From an uncultured Pirellula sp. (GTDB lineage: Bacteria > Planctomycetota > Planctomycetia > Pirellulales > Pirellulaceae): 64,000 bases of DNA. The notes beneath the pieces are model-generated. The model did no database searches. It was not told the DNA's origin and was given only the letters and a program-made list of their open reading frames with translations. Below are positions 1-8,581 of this stretch, piece by piece. Position numbers and translations under genes: made by a program. The stretch lies in contig CAIOHR010000104.1 of NCBI GenBank assembly GCA_903858115.1, positions 43,348 through 107,347 on the forward strand. Direction: 5' to 3'. Every line of letters starts with the position of its first letter. The first letter of the stretch is position 1.

Positions 1-921
1 TCCGAATCGATGAGAGACCAAATCATAATGTCGAAGCATGCAGGCTTTTTGTTCTTCGAGTGTCGGGTCTGGCGGGATCGGTTTACCAGCGAGTGCCGCT
101 GCCGCTTGAGCAAACAGCCATGGACGCCCCAGTGCCGCGCGGGCTATCATGACTCCATCCACGCGATAATTGCGAAACGCATGAACAACTTGCTCCGCAG
201 ATTGCAAATCACCATTTCCAATCAGTGGGATACGTTCCAAGTGTTCTTTGATCTCCGATATGCGCGTCCAGTCGGCAGATCCGCTAAAAAAATCTTCCGC
301 CGTTCGACCATGGACCGTGAGCGCCGAGGCTCCAGCTCGTTCTACTGTTTGAGCTACTGCGATATGATTCATCGTCGATCGTGTACAACCCAAACGGATC
401 TTTGCCGTAACGGGTGTTGGGTAGCAAGCCTCCACCAGTCTCGAAATGATGGCGTACATGCGTTCAGGATCACGCAGCAGGTAAGAACCGCTGTGAGCCT
501 TCTCGGTGACTTGCTTCACTGGACAACCAAAATTGATATCGACAACCGAGACTTCGTATTCCTCCACCAGTCGCTTACCAACTTTGGCCATCGTGTCTGG
601 ATCGTTATCCCAGATTTGCACGGCCAAGGGTCGCGCCTCATCCTTGATCCCCCAAAGACGCTCAGGATGTTCGCAATCGTGTTCGTCGAGCCACACAAAT
701 CCACGTGCGTTGACCATCTCGGTCGCTTGAAGCCCAACACCGCCGAACTCTCGGACGATCTGCCGAAAGGCATAGTTGGTATAACCTGCCATCGGTGCTT
801 GAAAAATCGGCGGGTCGATCTTGAGATTACCGATGCAAATGGGTTTAGCGAGCGACTCGACGTAGGTGTCGATCGCACTTTCGGATTCAAGAACAGTGGC
901 TGATGTTTTCGAGTTGGTCAT
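1..921 (-). CDS. dus: tRNA-dihydrouridine synthase (Dus family), 3' end outside window
   Basis: The gene reads on the minus strand from ATG at 921 and is still open at base 1 (307 codons), so only the C-terminus is missing. Translation gives the flavin-binding start APMAGYTNYAFR near residue 45, the catalytic segment DINFGCPVKQV with its active-site Cys, SGSYLL, a KIRLGCTRS strand, LTVHGRTAEDFFSG, and IGNGDLQS followed by ALGRPWLF. These are the hallmarks of the FMN-dependent TIM-barrel enzymes that reduce uridine to dihydrouridine in tRNA, closest in pattern to DusB. The esterase gene upstream on the same strand stops only 4 bases before this start, so they are probably co-transcribed. The Dus subtype and the RNA position modified cannot be decided here. 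Confidence 0.93.
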   Translation of the reverse strand, partial: MTNSKTSATVLESESAIDTYVESLAKPICIGNLKIDPPIFQAPMAGYTNYAFRQIVREFGGVGLQATEMVNARGFVWLDEHDCEHPERLWGIKDEARPLAVQIWDNDPDTMAKVGKRLVEEYEVSVVDINFGCPVKQVTEKAHSGSYLLRDPERMYAIISRLVEACYPTPVTAKIRLGCTRSTMNHIAVAQTVERAGASALTVHGRTAEDFFSGSADWTRISEIKEHLERIPLIGNGDLQSAEQVVHAFRNYRVDGVMIARAALGRPWLFAQAAAALAGKPIPPDPTLEEQKACMLRHYDLVSHRFG

Positions 922-925
922 CCAC

Positions 926-1816
926 CTATTTTGAACTGGAACCATCGCGACGCCAAGCCGAATCTGGCCGGAGATACAAGTCGAAGAAATCAAACGATCG
1001 TTCCACTGTCTCCATGTCAACAAATGTAGCTAAATGGCCTTTATTGGGGACCGATACGTACTCAAACGCCACTTTGGCCTCTTCCAACCGCTGTTTCATG
1101 GCATTCGAGTTTTCGTCGGAAACGAGCCAATCTTTCGATCCATGGAAAAGGAACATAGGAGGGTCGTCCTCGCTAACGTGAACAATCGGAGAGGCTTTGC
1201 GATAGACATCTGGCAGCGATCGGGGCGTTCCTCCGAACACTCCCGACAGCGTTTGGGTGTCCGGGGGAAACCGTGTTAAGTCAAACGGTGCTCCTCCACT
1301 CACACAGGCAACCGGTCGAGGCGTACTTGCATCCGCTTCGAGTGCCAACAAAGCAGAAAGATGCCCGCCAGCAGAGTAACCCCATATTCCGATCCGTTTC
1401 GAATCGACACCTAGCAGGTCTGCATTGGCAGCTAGCCATTGCAATGCAAGTTTGCAATCCTCAAGCTGCGCAGGAAACCTGTATTTGGGTGCCAATCGGT
1501 AGTTAATCGACAAGACGCAATAGCCTCTAGCCGCTAGCTTCTTGGCATGGACCGCGTCGTTGAGTTTGTCCCCGAGTGTCCAAGCACCACCGTGGATGAA
1601 AACAACCGCCGGGAGTGGTTCCTTCACCGATTCCGTTGAACCGCGTATCGATCGAGGTCGATAGATGTCAGCACGATGCATCAATTCCTGTTCTGATCCG
1701 TAGATCACATTCCGGTCGACGGAGACCAACGCTGGAAAGACTGGCTCGCCTGCGCGCGCAGAACCGACGCTAACCCAGAGTAGTGAAAATAGTAAATACG
1801 ATACTCGCTTCGGCAT
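926..1816 (-). CDS. Secreted alpha/beta-hydrolase (BD-FAE-type esterase)
   Basis: A 296-residue protein starting MPKRVSYLLF, with a signal peptide ending near ARAGE. An upstream in-frame ATG at 1900 would put 28 non-signal residues ahead of it and lies in the repeat-containing spacer, so 1816 is preferred. The oxyanion-hole motif VFIHGGAW lies at about residues 72-79, the nucleophile elbow GYSAGG has Ser148, and the rest of the triad is plausible in HGSKDWLV (Asp) and NKGHLA (His). This is the layout of the bacterial feruloyl/acetyl-xylan-like esterase family common in planctomycete polysaccharide degradation. Substrate is unknown. It directly precedes the dihydrouridine synthase gene with 4 bases between; no functional link is evident. 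Confidence 0.88.
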   Translation of the reverse strand: MPKRVSYLLFSLLWVSVGSARAGEPVFPALVSVDRNVIYGSEQELMHRADIYRPRSIRGSTESVKEPLPAVVFIHGGAWTLGDKLNDAVHAKKLAARGYCVLSINYRLAPKYRFPAQLEDCKLALQWLAANADLLGVDSKRIGIWGYSAGGHLSALLALEADASTPRPVACVSGGAPFDLTRFPPDTQTLSGVFGGTPRSLPDVYRKASPIVHVSEDDPPMFLFHGSKDWLVSDENSNAMKQRLEEAKVAFEYVSVPNKGHLATFVDMETVERSFDFFDLYLRPDSAWRRDGSSSK

Positions 1817-1846
1817 TCCTGGTTTCTCGGCATCATTGACAGACCC

Positions 1847-1979
1847 GACAAAAGTCAATGCACAAAAGTCAATGTAGTAGACATTCCACGTGCCGTCCAC
1901 CTAGCCAGCAAATGTCCAAGAGCTAGCCAGCAAATGTCCAAGAGCGGACGGCACGACGGAGCGTGTCCGCTTTTGTCGG
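1847..1979. repeat. MITE-like imperfect inverted repeat, copy 1
   Basis: The ends CCGACAAAAG (from 1847) and CTTTTGTCGG (to 1979) are inverted, and inside them GTGCCGTCC pairs with GGACGGCAC. The left arm carries a short duplication of ACAAAAGTCAATG, and the loop contains a 23-bp tandem duplication (GCTAGCCAGCAAATGTCCAA twice, about 1903-1948). The arms match those of the element at 4081-4179. It sits upstream of both the esterase (minus) and the DUF1080 gene (plus). Confidence 0.8.
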
Positions 1980-2110
1980 ATGTGTTATTGTAGGCGGAAT
2001 TGGACAAACTAGTACCGCACTATGGTAAGATACGGCGAACAAATCTGTTGCGCTGTCGATTCAGCGTATCCTCGCATCGTATTCCTTACAAAGTATCGGA
2101 GTCAACCGAA

Positions 2111-2755
2111 ATGGCCATTCTCTCTCGGATTCTAATCCCCGCAATTTCATTTCTCATGGCGAGTGCTTTCAGCAGTTCTTTGCTTCGTGCCGAAGAGCCA
2201 GTTTGGGTACCGCTTTTCGATGGCAAAACATTGAATGGCTGGGAGAAAGTTGGTAAAGAGGAAAGCAAATGGGAAGTCCAAGACGGTGCGATCACAGGAA
2301 CGGGCCCTGCATCGATGCTCGTCTGTACCAAAGGGCCATACAAGAACTTTAGGTATCGTGCAGAAATCAAAATCAACGACAAGGGAAACTCCGGTCTCTA
2401 CTTTCGGACGACTCGCAAGCCGAGCTTTTCGGATGGCTATGAAGCTCAGATCGATAGCACACACTCCGACCCAATACGAACAGGTTCACTGTACGGCATG
2501 TGCCATGTCTACAAAAGACTCGTCGAACCCGATGAGTGGTTTACCTATGAAATCGAAGTTCGCGATGATGTTTGGCGAAAGAGAAACCTGACCCGAATCA
2601 AGATCACAGTGAACGGAAACGAGTTGTATGAACACATGGATTTCGCACTTACCTTCAAGGAAGGGTACTTTGCATTTCAACAACATGATCCAGGCAGCCG
2701 AGTTCAGATTCGAAAAGTAGAAGTCGCTGAACTGCCAGTGACATCGAGTAAATAA
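2111..2755 (+). CDS. Secreted DUF1080 (3-keto-disaccharide hydrolase-type) protein
   Basis: A 214-residue protein. The start at 2111 gives MAILSRILIP followed by a hydrophobic stretch and a cleavage region LLRAEEP; the longer frame from 2000 would bury this signal peptide. The mature part begins with WVPLFDGKTLNGWE, the signature opening of DUF1080, followed by beta-rich jelly-roll segments GNSGLYFRT, GYEAQIDSTH, GSLYG and a C-terminal GYFAFQQHDPGSRVQIRKVE. Members are concanavalin-like sandwich domains, some shown to cleave 3-keto-glycosides, abundant in planctomycetes and often near Gfo/Idh/MocA dehydrogenases. One such dehydrogenase lies convergently downstream. Enzyme activity here is inferred only. 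Confidence 0.9.
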   Translation: MAILSRILIPAISFLMASAFSSSLLRAEEPVWVPLFDGKTLNGWEKVGKEESKWEVQDGAITGTGPASMLVCTKGPYKNFRYRAEIKINDKGNSGLYFRTTRKPSFSDGYEAQIDSTHSDPIRTGSLYGMCHVYKRLVEPDEWFTYEIEVRDDVWRKRNLTRIKITVNGNELYEHMDFALTFKEGYFAFQQHDPGSRVQIRKVEVAELPVTSSK

Positions 2756-2834
2756 GTCCCTGTGATTAAGTTTTCTGTGGTGGTCGACTTTCGAAACTGA
2801 GCTTAGTGGTCTGCCATTTCAATGCTTTGCCATT

Positions 2835-2887
2835 GTAGAACGATTGTCCTCAATCGTTCTTTAGGCGATTGGGGACAATCGCTCTAC
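2835..2887. repeat. Intergenic hairpin repeat
   Basis: GTAGAACGATTGTCC (from 2835) is followed after a short loop by GGACAATCGCTCTAC (to 2887), giving arms of about 22 bases with three mismatches. It lies between the convergent ends of the DUF1080 gene and the Gfo/Idh/MocA gene. It has no T-tract, so it looks more like a REP-type palindrome than an intrinsic terminator. Confidence 0.65.
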
Positions 2888-2920
2888 TCTCTCATTCCAA
2901 TTTCGAACCCGGACGAATCA

Positions 2921-4024
2921 TTAGCTCGATTGTATTTCAGCGAGATCCACAGCTCGGTGTTCGGCGGCCGAAAGATAAGCAGCATCGACCAATGCCATGG
3001 TCTTTAGATTGTCTCTGCCGCTGATTTCCGGTTCCTTCCCTTGCTCGATGGCGCAAAGCAATTGCGTCATCGTTCCTAGAAAGGCGTCGGGGAACCAGAC
3101 TTCCTTCCATGTCGGATGAATCCAGTGGTTACCGGTCGAAATAGTCGTATACTCGATGGTGCTAGAGGTCGGCTTCGGATACTCGGGCCACCCAATCGTT
3201 CCTCGCGCCATACCTGACAACCCTTCGACTCGCCAGCGAATATAGGTATCTGCTGCCGCACCTTCCAATGCTGGACCGGCCCAGACATCGTCCCACGAAC
3301 ACGCACGCAGACCATTTGCATACTCCAAGATGTATGCGCAGATACCATCAGTATGCGCAAACTTCTGCAGCGTTCGAGGATCTTGTCGCGTGCTCGCAAA
3401 GATTCGAATGGGGTCACCAAACCAATAGCGAAACGTATCCAGATGATGGATACTCATGATGCGCAATGTTACCCAGCCCTGCCGCTGTTGCCACGGCATC
3501 CAATGGGGAATGGCACGCATGTCGATGGTCGCAAATATCGGCTCACCGAATGCCGATTGGTTCAATAGACTCTTCATGCTTCTGACCGATTGATCGTATC
3601 GCATATTTTGATTCACGGCCAAAACGATGTTGGCATCTTCGCACAGACGGACGATCTCTAGCGCCTGTTGGTAATTTACACCTAGGGGTTTCTGGGCCAA
3701 AATCCCTTTTACTTTTCTTCGATGATGAACAATGGAATGAATGATGTCGAACTGAACATCCGGTGGTACTGCAATATCGACAATCTCCACCCTCTCATCA
3801 TCCAGCATCTCCCTATAGTCGGTGTAAATGGCCGGCAGATTGTGACGTTGTGCTACTTGGTGCAATCGATCTCGATTACGACCAGCGATGGCGACTGGAT
3901 TTAGCCCCGCATTACGATAGGCGACGAGATGGCAGTCAGCCATGATGAATCCAGAACCGATGCATCCGATGCCAACGTTCCGATTTTTTGGCAACTCAGG
4001 AAGATAGTTCACTACATAAGACAT
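2921..4024 (-). CDS. Gfo/Idh/MocA family oxidoreductase (cytoplasmic)
   Basis: A 367-residue protein from ATG at 4024, preceded at good spacing by AGGA. Near the N-terminus it has the Rossmann dinucleotide-binding turn [11 protein letters not shown] (residues ~17-27), then [17 protein letters not shown] and AQKPLGVN, equivalent to the EKP motif whose Lys helps catalysis. The C-terminal alpha/beta domain includes [13 protein letters not shown]. There is no signal peptide, unlike the second family member at 28884. Such enzymes oxidise or epimerise sugars, inositols or other polyols with NAD(P). It lies downstream of the PhyH dioxygenase on the same strand, separated by a palindromic element, so the two may share a small-molecule degradation role. 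Substrate unknown. Confidence 0.9.
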   Translation of the reverse strand: MSYVVNYLPELPKNRNVGIGCIGSGFIMADCHLVAYRNAGLNPVAIAGRNRDRLHQVAQRHNLPAIYTDYREMLDDERVEIVDIAVPPDVQFDIIHSIVHHRRKVKGILAQKPLGVNYQQALEIVRLCEDANIVLAVNQNMRYDQSVRSMKSLLNQSAFGEPIFATIDMRAIPHWMPWQQRQGWVTLRIMSIHHLDTFRYWFGDPIRIFASTRQDPRTLQKFAHTDGICAYILEYANGLRACSWDDVWAGPALEGAAADTYIRWRVEGLSGMARGTIGWPEYPKPTSSTIEYTTISTGNHWIHPTWKEVWFPDAFLGTMTQLLCAIEQGKEPEISGRDNLKTMALVDAAYLSAAEHRAVDLAEIQSS

Positions 4025-4080
4025 CGTAAGTCCTGCTCAGTATTCGTTTCGATCGCATGGAACCATTCCTTAATAGCCGG

Positions 4081-4179
4081 CAAAAGTTAAAGTAGTAGGC
4101 ACACTCCATGTGCCGTACATCTAGAATTCCAGCGAATGCCCATGGCGGACGGCACGTCGGAGCGTGCCTGCCACTTTTG
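4081..4179. repeat. MITE-like imperfect inverted repeat, copy 2
   Basis: The left arm begins CAAAAGTTAAAGTAGTAGGC and runs to GTGCCGT. The right arm ACGGCACGTCGGAGCGTGCC ends in CACTTTTG at 4179. When inverted, the arms agree at most positions (CAAAAGT, AGGCAC, CTCC, GTGCCGT). The arms resemble those at 1847-1979, while the central loops differ. It lies between the PhyH and Gfo/Idh/MocA genes. Confidence 0.8.
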
Positions 4180-4210
4180 ACGGCAGGGTCCAATTCGATG
4201 CGACATGGCA

Positions 4211-5041
4211 CTATGCTTTGACAGCCCCTTGTGTTTTGTCTTTGGATCGTTCCAAAAAGACTTTGCCCGATTCACTTCCTTTCGCCCCCATGGAAAGGAT
4301 CGCGGAATCCTCCAGCTTCTGTAGTGGGGTGAACCGCGGATGATGCGAGTCTTTGTACGGATCATTGTGTTTGGTGTTGTAACAACAGATCAAACCCCAT
4401 CGGGGTTTTTCGCTTTGATTCGCATCGGAGCTGTGAAGCGTGTTGCCATGAAAGAACACTGCATCACCTGGTTCCATTTCACAATAGACCAACTCCATGC
4501 GTGCCATCGCCGCTTGGACACGTTCTGGATCAGCACCGGTTTGCGTACCGAATCGACCATGTTCCACACGGCCTAGTTTGTGGGATCCGCGAAGTACTTG
4601 CAAGCATCCATTCTCTCGGGTGGCAGGATCGAGCGCAATAAATACGCTGGCCATGTCGGGATACAAACACCCATTTTGATACCAATATCCGTAGTCTTGA
4701 TGCCATTCCCAAGCGCCACCGACTCGTGGCTGTTTCGCACTAAGTTTGGAATGGTAGTGATAAACCTCATCTCCCAATAATTGTTCCATGGATTCGACGA
4801 CACGGCGGCTTCGGCAGATTGCGCCATAAACATCGTCACCAGGATGATTCCATAACGATAGGTGAGTCGTTCGACCTTTTGTATCGACGACATCCATGGC
4901 ATTGGATCTGAGGGTTTCGTCTTCCCTGGCGGCCTGAAGTACCAATGCCGTCTCGTCAGAGGTGAGCAGACTCTTCACGATCAGGAAACCGTGCTCTTCG
5001 AATTCTCGTATCTGTTGTAATTGTAGAGGGCCTGTCATCAT
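4211..5041 (-). CDS. Phytanoyl-CoA dioxygenase (PhyH) family protein
   Basis: About 276 residues, beginning [20 protein letters not shown], the usual PhyH opening in which a helix precedes the strand [13 protein letters not shown] at 5062 would add seven residues; the ATG at 5041 is preferred because GAAGA precedes it. The Fe(II) ligands are visible as the HxD pair in [14 protein letters not shown] and a distal His in [12 protein letters not shown]. The Arg of [11 protein letters not shown] is the likely 2-oxoglutarate anchor. The family hydroxylates small molecules using Fe(II), O2 and 2-oxoglutarate. A Gfo/Idh/MocA dehydrogenase follows on the same strand after a palindromic element. Substrate unknown. 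Confidence 0.9.
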   Translation of the reverse strand: MMTGPLQLQQIREFEEHGFLIVKSLLTSDETALVLQAAREDETLRSNAMDVVDTKGRTTHLSLWNHPGDDVYGAICRSRRVVESMEQLLGDEVYHYHSKLSAKQPRVGGAWEWHQDYGYWYQNGCLYPDMASVFIALDPATRENGCLQVLRGSHKLGRVEHGRFGTQTGADPERVQAAMARMELVYCEMEPGDAVFFHGNTLHSSDANQSEKPRWGLICCYNTKHNDPYKDSHHPRFTPLQKLEDSAILSMGAKGSESGKVFLERSKDKTQGAVKA

Positions 5042-5143
5042 TTTGAAATCTTCGATTATCACTGAAAAAGGTCGGGCCGCGATTGCTCACCAACCATCGT
5101 ACCAGGAAAAGCCGGTGGTTTGCACCGGTAAAAACTATCCACA

Positions 5144-5623
5144 TCATTTGAATGCGCCAACTTCATTCAGGCACATGATGAGCAATACTATTACCGCTCC
5201 TACCGCGAGCATGATCGCTACCAATGCCGTTGCGACTGCGGATATCATCAACGTCAAAAACAAACTGGCTGGCTTCAACGGTTTCGATGACCCGATACGG
5301 TGCAATCCCCTCACGATCGTAATGAGATACGGTGGGCCAACGAAGATCGCAAAAGGTATTAACATCCCTTGGTCTTGGACCGCAAAACCTATGCCCACAA
5401 GTATTGTCAAAACGACGCAAACGGCGAGCAGGATTGTAAAAAACACGTCCCAGGCGCCGAAACTTGTTGGAACACTCACGTCGGCTGGAAGAGCTGCAGA
5501 TGCAGCATAGGGATTGGTTTCGCTTTTCGATTCGTGGCATAGCCAGCAGCGTCCACTCTTGTCCTGTAACTCCGCTCCGCAGTACGGACAGAATCGATGA
5601 ACCAAAACAGGTGGAACGTTCAT
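5144..5623 (-). CDS. Zinc-ribbon membrane protein, function unknown
   Basis: A 159-residue protein with an N-terminal double CxxC zinc ribbon (FCPYCGAEL at ~12, RCWLCHES at ~26), followed by a linker and three to four hydrophobic helices (about residues 57-80, 86-105 and 120-152). Its start overlaps the stop of the gene upstream by 4 bases, which implies translational coupling with the radical SAM/Lgt-like operon. Zinc ribbons ahead of membrane segments are common in planctomycete proteins of unknown role. I do not recognise a specific family. Confidence 0.75.
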   Translation of the reverse strand: MNVPPVLVHRFCPYCGAELQDKSGRCWLCHESKSETNPYAASAALPADVSVPTSFGAWDVFFTILLAVCVVLTILVGIGFAVQDQGMLIPFAIFVGPPYLITIVRGLHRIGSSKPLKPASLFLTLMISAVATALVAIMLAVGAVIVLLIMCLNEVGAFK

Positions 5624-6255
5624 GATTTAGCCTCTGCATTCATCCGATCCAACCTACTCTGGTACTCTTCCGCCATGCGACGCGTGGCTCGGACGATTTG
5701 CCCGCAAATAACTCCGCACGAACCGAGCGACAGCAGCAATATCGCTTGCGTCAAGACTGGCGTCTCATGCACGACATCGAACCATCTCTTGTCCGATGCT
5801 CCCACCAGAAGCATATAGACGGACATCGCGACAAACGTCGTATACCATACCAGCCCAAGGCTAAATCGAAGGGCCGACAAAACAATGACGATGAACAACG
5901 TGAAGACCAATGGGCTCGCCGCGCCGTTGCCCAGGTAGGCGAGCACTCCGATGATGGCAAGATCCATCGTCGTAGAGACGTACTTCAAAAACGATGGAAA
6001 GTAAGATCCCTTCAGCGTAACGAAGATGGCTAACGACAAACAGAGCCAAGCCAACGCGGCCATCGTGATTTGGCGATGATACGTTCTTCCCGCCTCTTGT
6101 ATCGACTCTGTCATCCCGTAGTTGATCAATTGAACGGAATAGAATGCAATGACCATGATACCACGCAGCAATGCTGTACGCATCTCGCCATCAAGTTCCT
6201 GCCAACGACTCGCGATATACCACGATTTATCTTGCGAAGCGGTTGCTTGGTTCAT
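5620..6255 (-). CDS. Polytopic membrane protein, function unknown
   Basis: About 211 residues from the second Met (MNQATASQDK); an ATG at 6270 would add five residues. Six hydrophobic segments can be seen (LLRGIMVIAFYSVQLINY, ITMAALAWLCLSLAIFVTL, MDLAIIGVLAYLG, PLVFTLFIVIVLSALRF, WYTTFVAMSVYMLL, LTQAILLLSLGSCGVICG). A short charged tail QIVRATRRMAEEYQSRLDR looks like the start of a coiled coil. The layout resembles the membrane sensor half of histidine kinases or cyclases, but no output domain follows. It overlaps the end of the Lgt-like gene by about 29 bases and the start of the zinc-ribbon gene by 4, so it belongs to the same operon. Confidence 0.72.
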   Translation of the reverse strand: MNQATASQDKSWYIASRWQELDGEMRTALLRGIMVIAFYSVQLINYGMTESIQEAGRTYHRQITMAALAWLCLSLAIFVTLKGSYFPSFLKYVSTTMDLAIIGVLAYLGNGAASPLVFTLFIVIVLSALRFSLGLVWYTTFVAMSVYMLLVGASDKRWFDVVHETPVLTQAILLLSLGSCGVICGQIVRATRRMAEEYQSRLDRMNAEAKS

Positions 6256-7003
6256 CTGTAGTACCACCATTCCTCAAACTGGTTTCTCCGGCGATGTCGT
6301 CCCTGCTCGTACTGATCCACAAAGTGACCAAAACGGCAATCAATATCACGGAAGCTATTTGATAAGACGTTAAGTTTAACAAAACCTTCGATTCTGGACG
6401 AAGCCACTCGGAGAAGAAACGGTAAACCAAATACGTGATCAAATATAATTTGAGTTGATGGTACACAAACCATTTCCTGTGCGCTATCCAAACCAACGCG
6501 ACCGCTGCAAATCCGTGGAATACCACTTCGTATAGCTGTGTCGGATGTCGCAAGATTCCTGGCGGATCATGGGCTGTTGGAAATGCGACACCCCACGGTA
6601 GATTCGTTTCACATCCGAAGCAACAACCCGCTAAGAAACAGCCGACTCTTCCAACGGCAACAGCGATGGCTACAGGCAATGCGAAGCTATCGCCGGTCCG
6701 TATGCGAATATCGGCAAGCCATTTGACGAGTTCCACCGCAAGATAACCGCCGAAGATGCCTCCCAAGATGGTCTTGCCATCAGCGAACCAGACCGTCCCT
6801 TTGTAGAAAGCGTCGATGCCTTGCTCCATCAAAAACGGGACCTTGGCTCCGATCATGGAACCGACGAAAGCTGCACCGCCGATCAACCAGCGTTCGATGT
6901 TTGAAAGGGGAAGTCGTTTCTGGTTCTGGCGAGTAATGCACCATGCGATCGATACCGCCGCAAACAACACGACCATGTATATCCAGCGAATCGGCAGTGA
7001 CAT
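6227..7003 (-). CDS. Lgt-like (prolipoprotein diacylglyceryl transferase family) membrane protein, cysteine-type
   Basis: 258 residues with about seven hydrophobic segments. Lgt-fold landmarks are ILGGIFGGYLAVE (~79-91), GRVGCFLAGCCFG (118-130), HPTQLYE (153-159) and FSEWLRPES (~205). In classical Lgt the signature is GRIGNFINGELWG, whose Asn and Glu are functionally important; here both positions are Cys, and the His of the SFHGG loop is absent. This is therefore a divergent subfamily and may not act on prolipoproteins. It starts 7 bases after the radical SAM gene upstream, and the next gene overlaps its end. The context suggests a lipid- or acyl-chain-related membrane reaction coupled to the radical SAM enzyme. 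That coupling is inference. Confidence 0.8.
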   Translation of the reverse strand: MSLPIRWIYMVVLFAAVSIAWCITRQNQKRLPLSNIERWLIGGAAFVGSMIGAKVPFLMEQGIDAFYKGTVWFADGKTILGGIFGGYLAVELVKWLADIRIRTGDSFALPVAIAVAVGRVGCFLAGCCFGCETNLPWGVAFPTAHDPPGILRHPTQLYEVVFHGFAAVALVWIAHRKWFVYHQLKLYLITYLVYRFFSEWLRPESKVLLNLTSYQIASVILIAVLVTLWISTSRDDIAGETSLRNGGTTDEPSNRFAR

Positions 7004-7010
7004 GCGATTC

Positions 7011-8531
7011 CTATAGACGGTCCGCTGCCAATGACGACGGTGATGTCAGTAGCGGCGATGTTGTGAGTTGCGGCAAGGAGACATGGCCGTTTCGGTACAA
7101 TACGTTGTAGGCGCAAAACGGGATGATATGACCGCTCGGTAGCACATGATGAGTACAACACTTCATCACTCGCCGGACATCAAAATTGTAAACGTCCAAA
7201 AACGATGTAATCGTGATTCGAAATAGCTGCTCGCCACCAATTTGCTTCGCTAACGCTTGTTCGAAAAATTGTTCTGCTATCGAACGGTTCGCTGAAGTTG
7301 AACAACCATCGCTCGAATCGCTTTGCAAAATGGTAAGGCTACTAACAGCAGCAGGTGTTTCTGGCTCACAACAACCACTTGGACCACAGCAATCTTGTCG
7401 GCTCAGGTATTGCTTTACCAGCCGTTTTCCTTCTTCTCGCGTGAAGGAAAGCCCATTTGCTAATAGATCCAGGTTTAGTTTCGCATCGATGAATCTCGTC
7501 AATGGAACCAGGTCGTCTCCGACGCGAAAAGCTAATGACAAAATGTGGCAATTGGGATGAGCGCACGGAAGTGGGAAGAAGTCCCCTTCTTCGTAGAGTC
7601 CGTTCGATTGTTCGCAAAGCATTCGAATGCAATCGGGAGCCGTGATACGATTCTCGAGTTCTTCTTGCAAATAGAATCGCCCGCTGTACGTGGCTGGCTG
7701 AAGACTCAGACCACTGACCCACGGTCGCGTCCTGGCCATCTCAACCAGATTCCCTACCTCATTATCGTTGACGCCCGCTTGCAGGGTTGCAACGAGAGTT
7801 GCATGCAACCCAGCAGCCCCGATTTGATCCAAAGCGCGTAGTTTCGTTTCGTAAAGCGGCTCGCCACGCAACGATTCGTAAACGGCATCATTGGTACCAT
7901 CGAACTGTAAATAGATTTCAATCCGATCCCGGTGCCCCGCTAGCCAGTCTACCAACTTCTGATCTTTCGCAAGCCGAATACCATTCGTGTTGAGCATGAT
8001 GTAGTCGATGGGCTGCGACAACGCATACTCGATGATTTCCAAGAGCTGAGGATGTGTGGTCGGTTCGCCGCCAGAAATTTGAAGCACGTCGGCTTTGCCT
8101 TCTGCCCTGACCAAAGCATCAATGGCAGCCCGAGCTTGTTCGATCGATTTGTGTTTCAAACCTGGCCGGCTGTCTGCGTAGCACATCGGGCAAGAAAGAT
8201 TGCAATTGTCGGTAATCTCAAGGACCGCGACACAAGTGTGTTGTTCATGTTCACTACAGAGTCCACAATCGAGTGGACATCCACGCTTCGGTTCGACAAA
8301 CGTCTTCTTGGGAAGCTTTGGCGGAAGCGCGTAGTCGTATCGATCGTACCATTTTCTATCGCTGCAAATGAAATCTTCTCGCAGACCATGAGACGGACAT
8401 CGCTTGCGAAAATAGATTCGATCACCGCGTGCGATAATCTTGGCAGGGATAACCTCCAAACAGGATGGGCAAAGGCATTGCGTGGTGCCCAAGAAGGTGT
8501 ATTGGCGCATTGCCTCATTCGTTGTCGTCAT
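7011..8531 (-). CDS. Radical SAM protein resembling the tetraether-lipid synthase (Tes/MJ0619) family
   Basis: About 506 residues from ATG at 8531, which has AGGA eight bases upstream; an in-frame ATG at 8585 lies outside the conserved region. The N-terminus has a Cys cluster (CLCPSC) and RCPSHG, followed by RGCPLDCGLCSEH and then the canonical CxxxCxxC iron-sulfur site in DNCNLSCPMCYA (Cys ~110/114/117). Next come ISGGEPTTHP, LNTNGIRLA and IYLQFDGTND, then LVATLQAGVND. This order, including the extra N-terminal cysteines and the YLQFDG strand, matches my recollection of the archaeal MJ0619/Tes group and its bacterial homologues. The C-terminal half has additional cysteines (CCGPSGCCEPE). It is the first gene of a four-gene operon with an Lgt-like membrane protein. 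Radical SAM assignment is firm; a lipid substrate is inference. Confidence 0.85.
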   Translation of the reverse strand: MTTTNEAMRQYTFLGTTQCLCPSCLEVIPAKIIARGDRIYFRKRCPSHGLREDFICSDRKWYDRYDYALPPKLPKKTFVEPKRGCPLDCGLCSEHEQHTCVAVLEITDNCNLSCPMCYADSRPGLKHKSIEQARAAIDALVRAEGKADVLQISGGEPTTHPQLLEIIEYALSQPIDYIMLNTNGIRLAKDQKLVDWLAGHRDRIEIYLQFDGTNDAVYESLRGEPLYETKLRALDQIGAAGLHATLVATLQAGVNDNEVGNLVEMARTRPWVSGLSLQPATYSGRFYLQEELENRITAPDCIRMLCEQSNGLYEEGDFFPLPCAHPNCHILSLAFRVGDDLVPLTRFIDAKLNLDLLANGLSFTREEGKRLVKQYLSRQDCCGPSGCCEPETPAAVSSLTILQSDSSDGCSTSANRSIAEQFFEQALAKQIGGEQLFRITITSFLDVYNFDVRRVMKCCTHHVLPSGHIIPFCAYNVLYRNGHVSLPQLTTSPLLTSPSSLAADRL

Positions 8532-8581
8532 TTGTCCATCCTGGGAGATCGTATGTTTGTGTTGCGGGGTTTTCAACAAAA

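Noticed and set aside
10..903. Long plus-strand open frame of 297 codons
   Set aside because: It is antisense to the dihydrouridine synthase, whose translation shows clear Dus motifs; the plus-frame protein has no recognisable domain and unusual composition.
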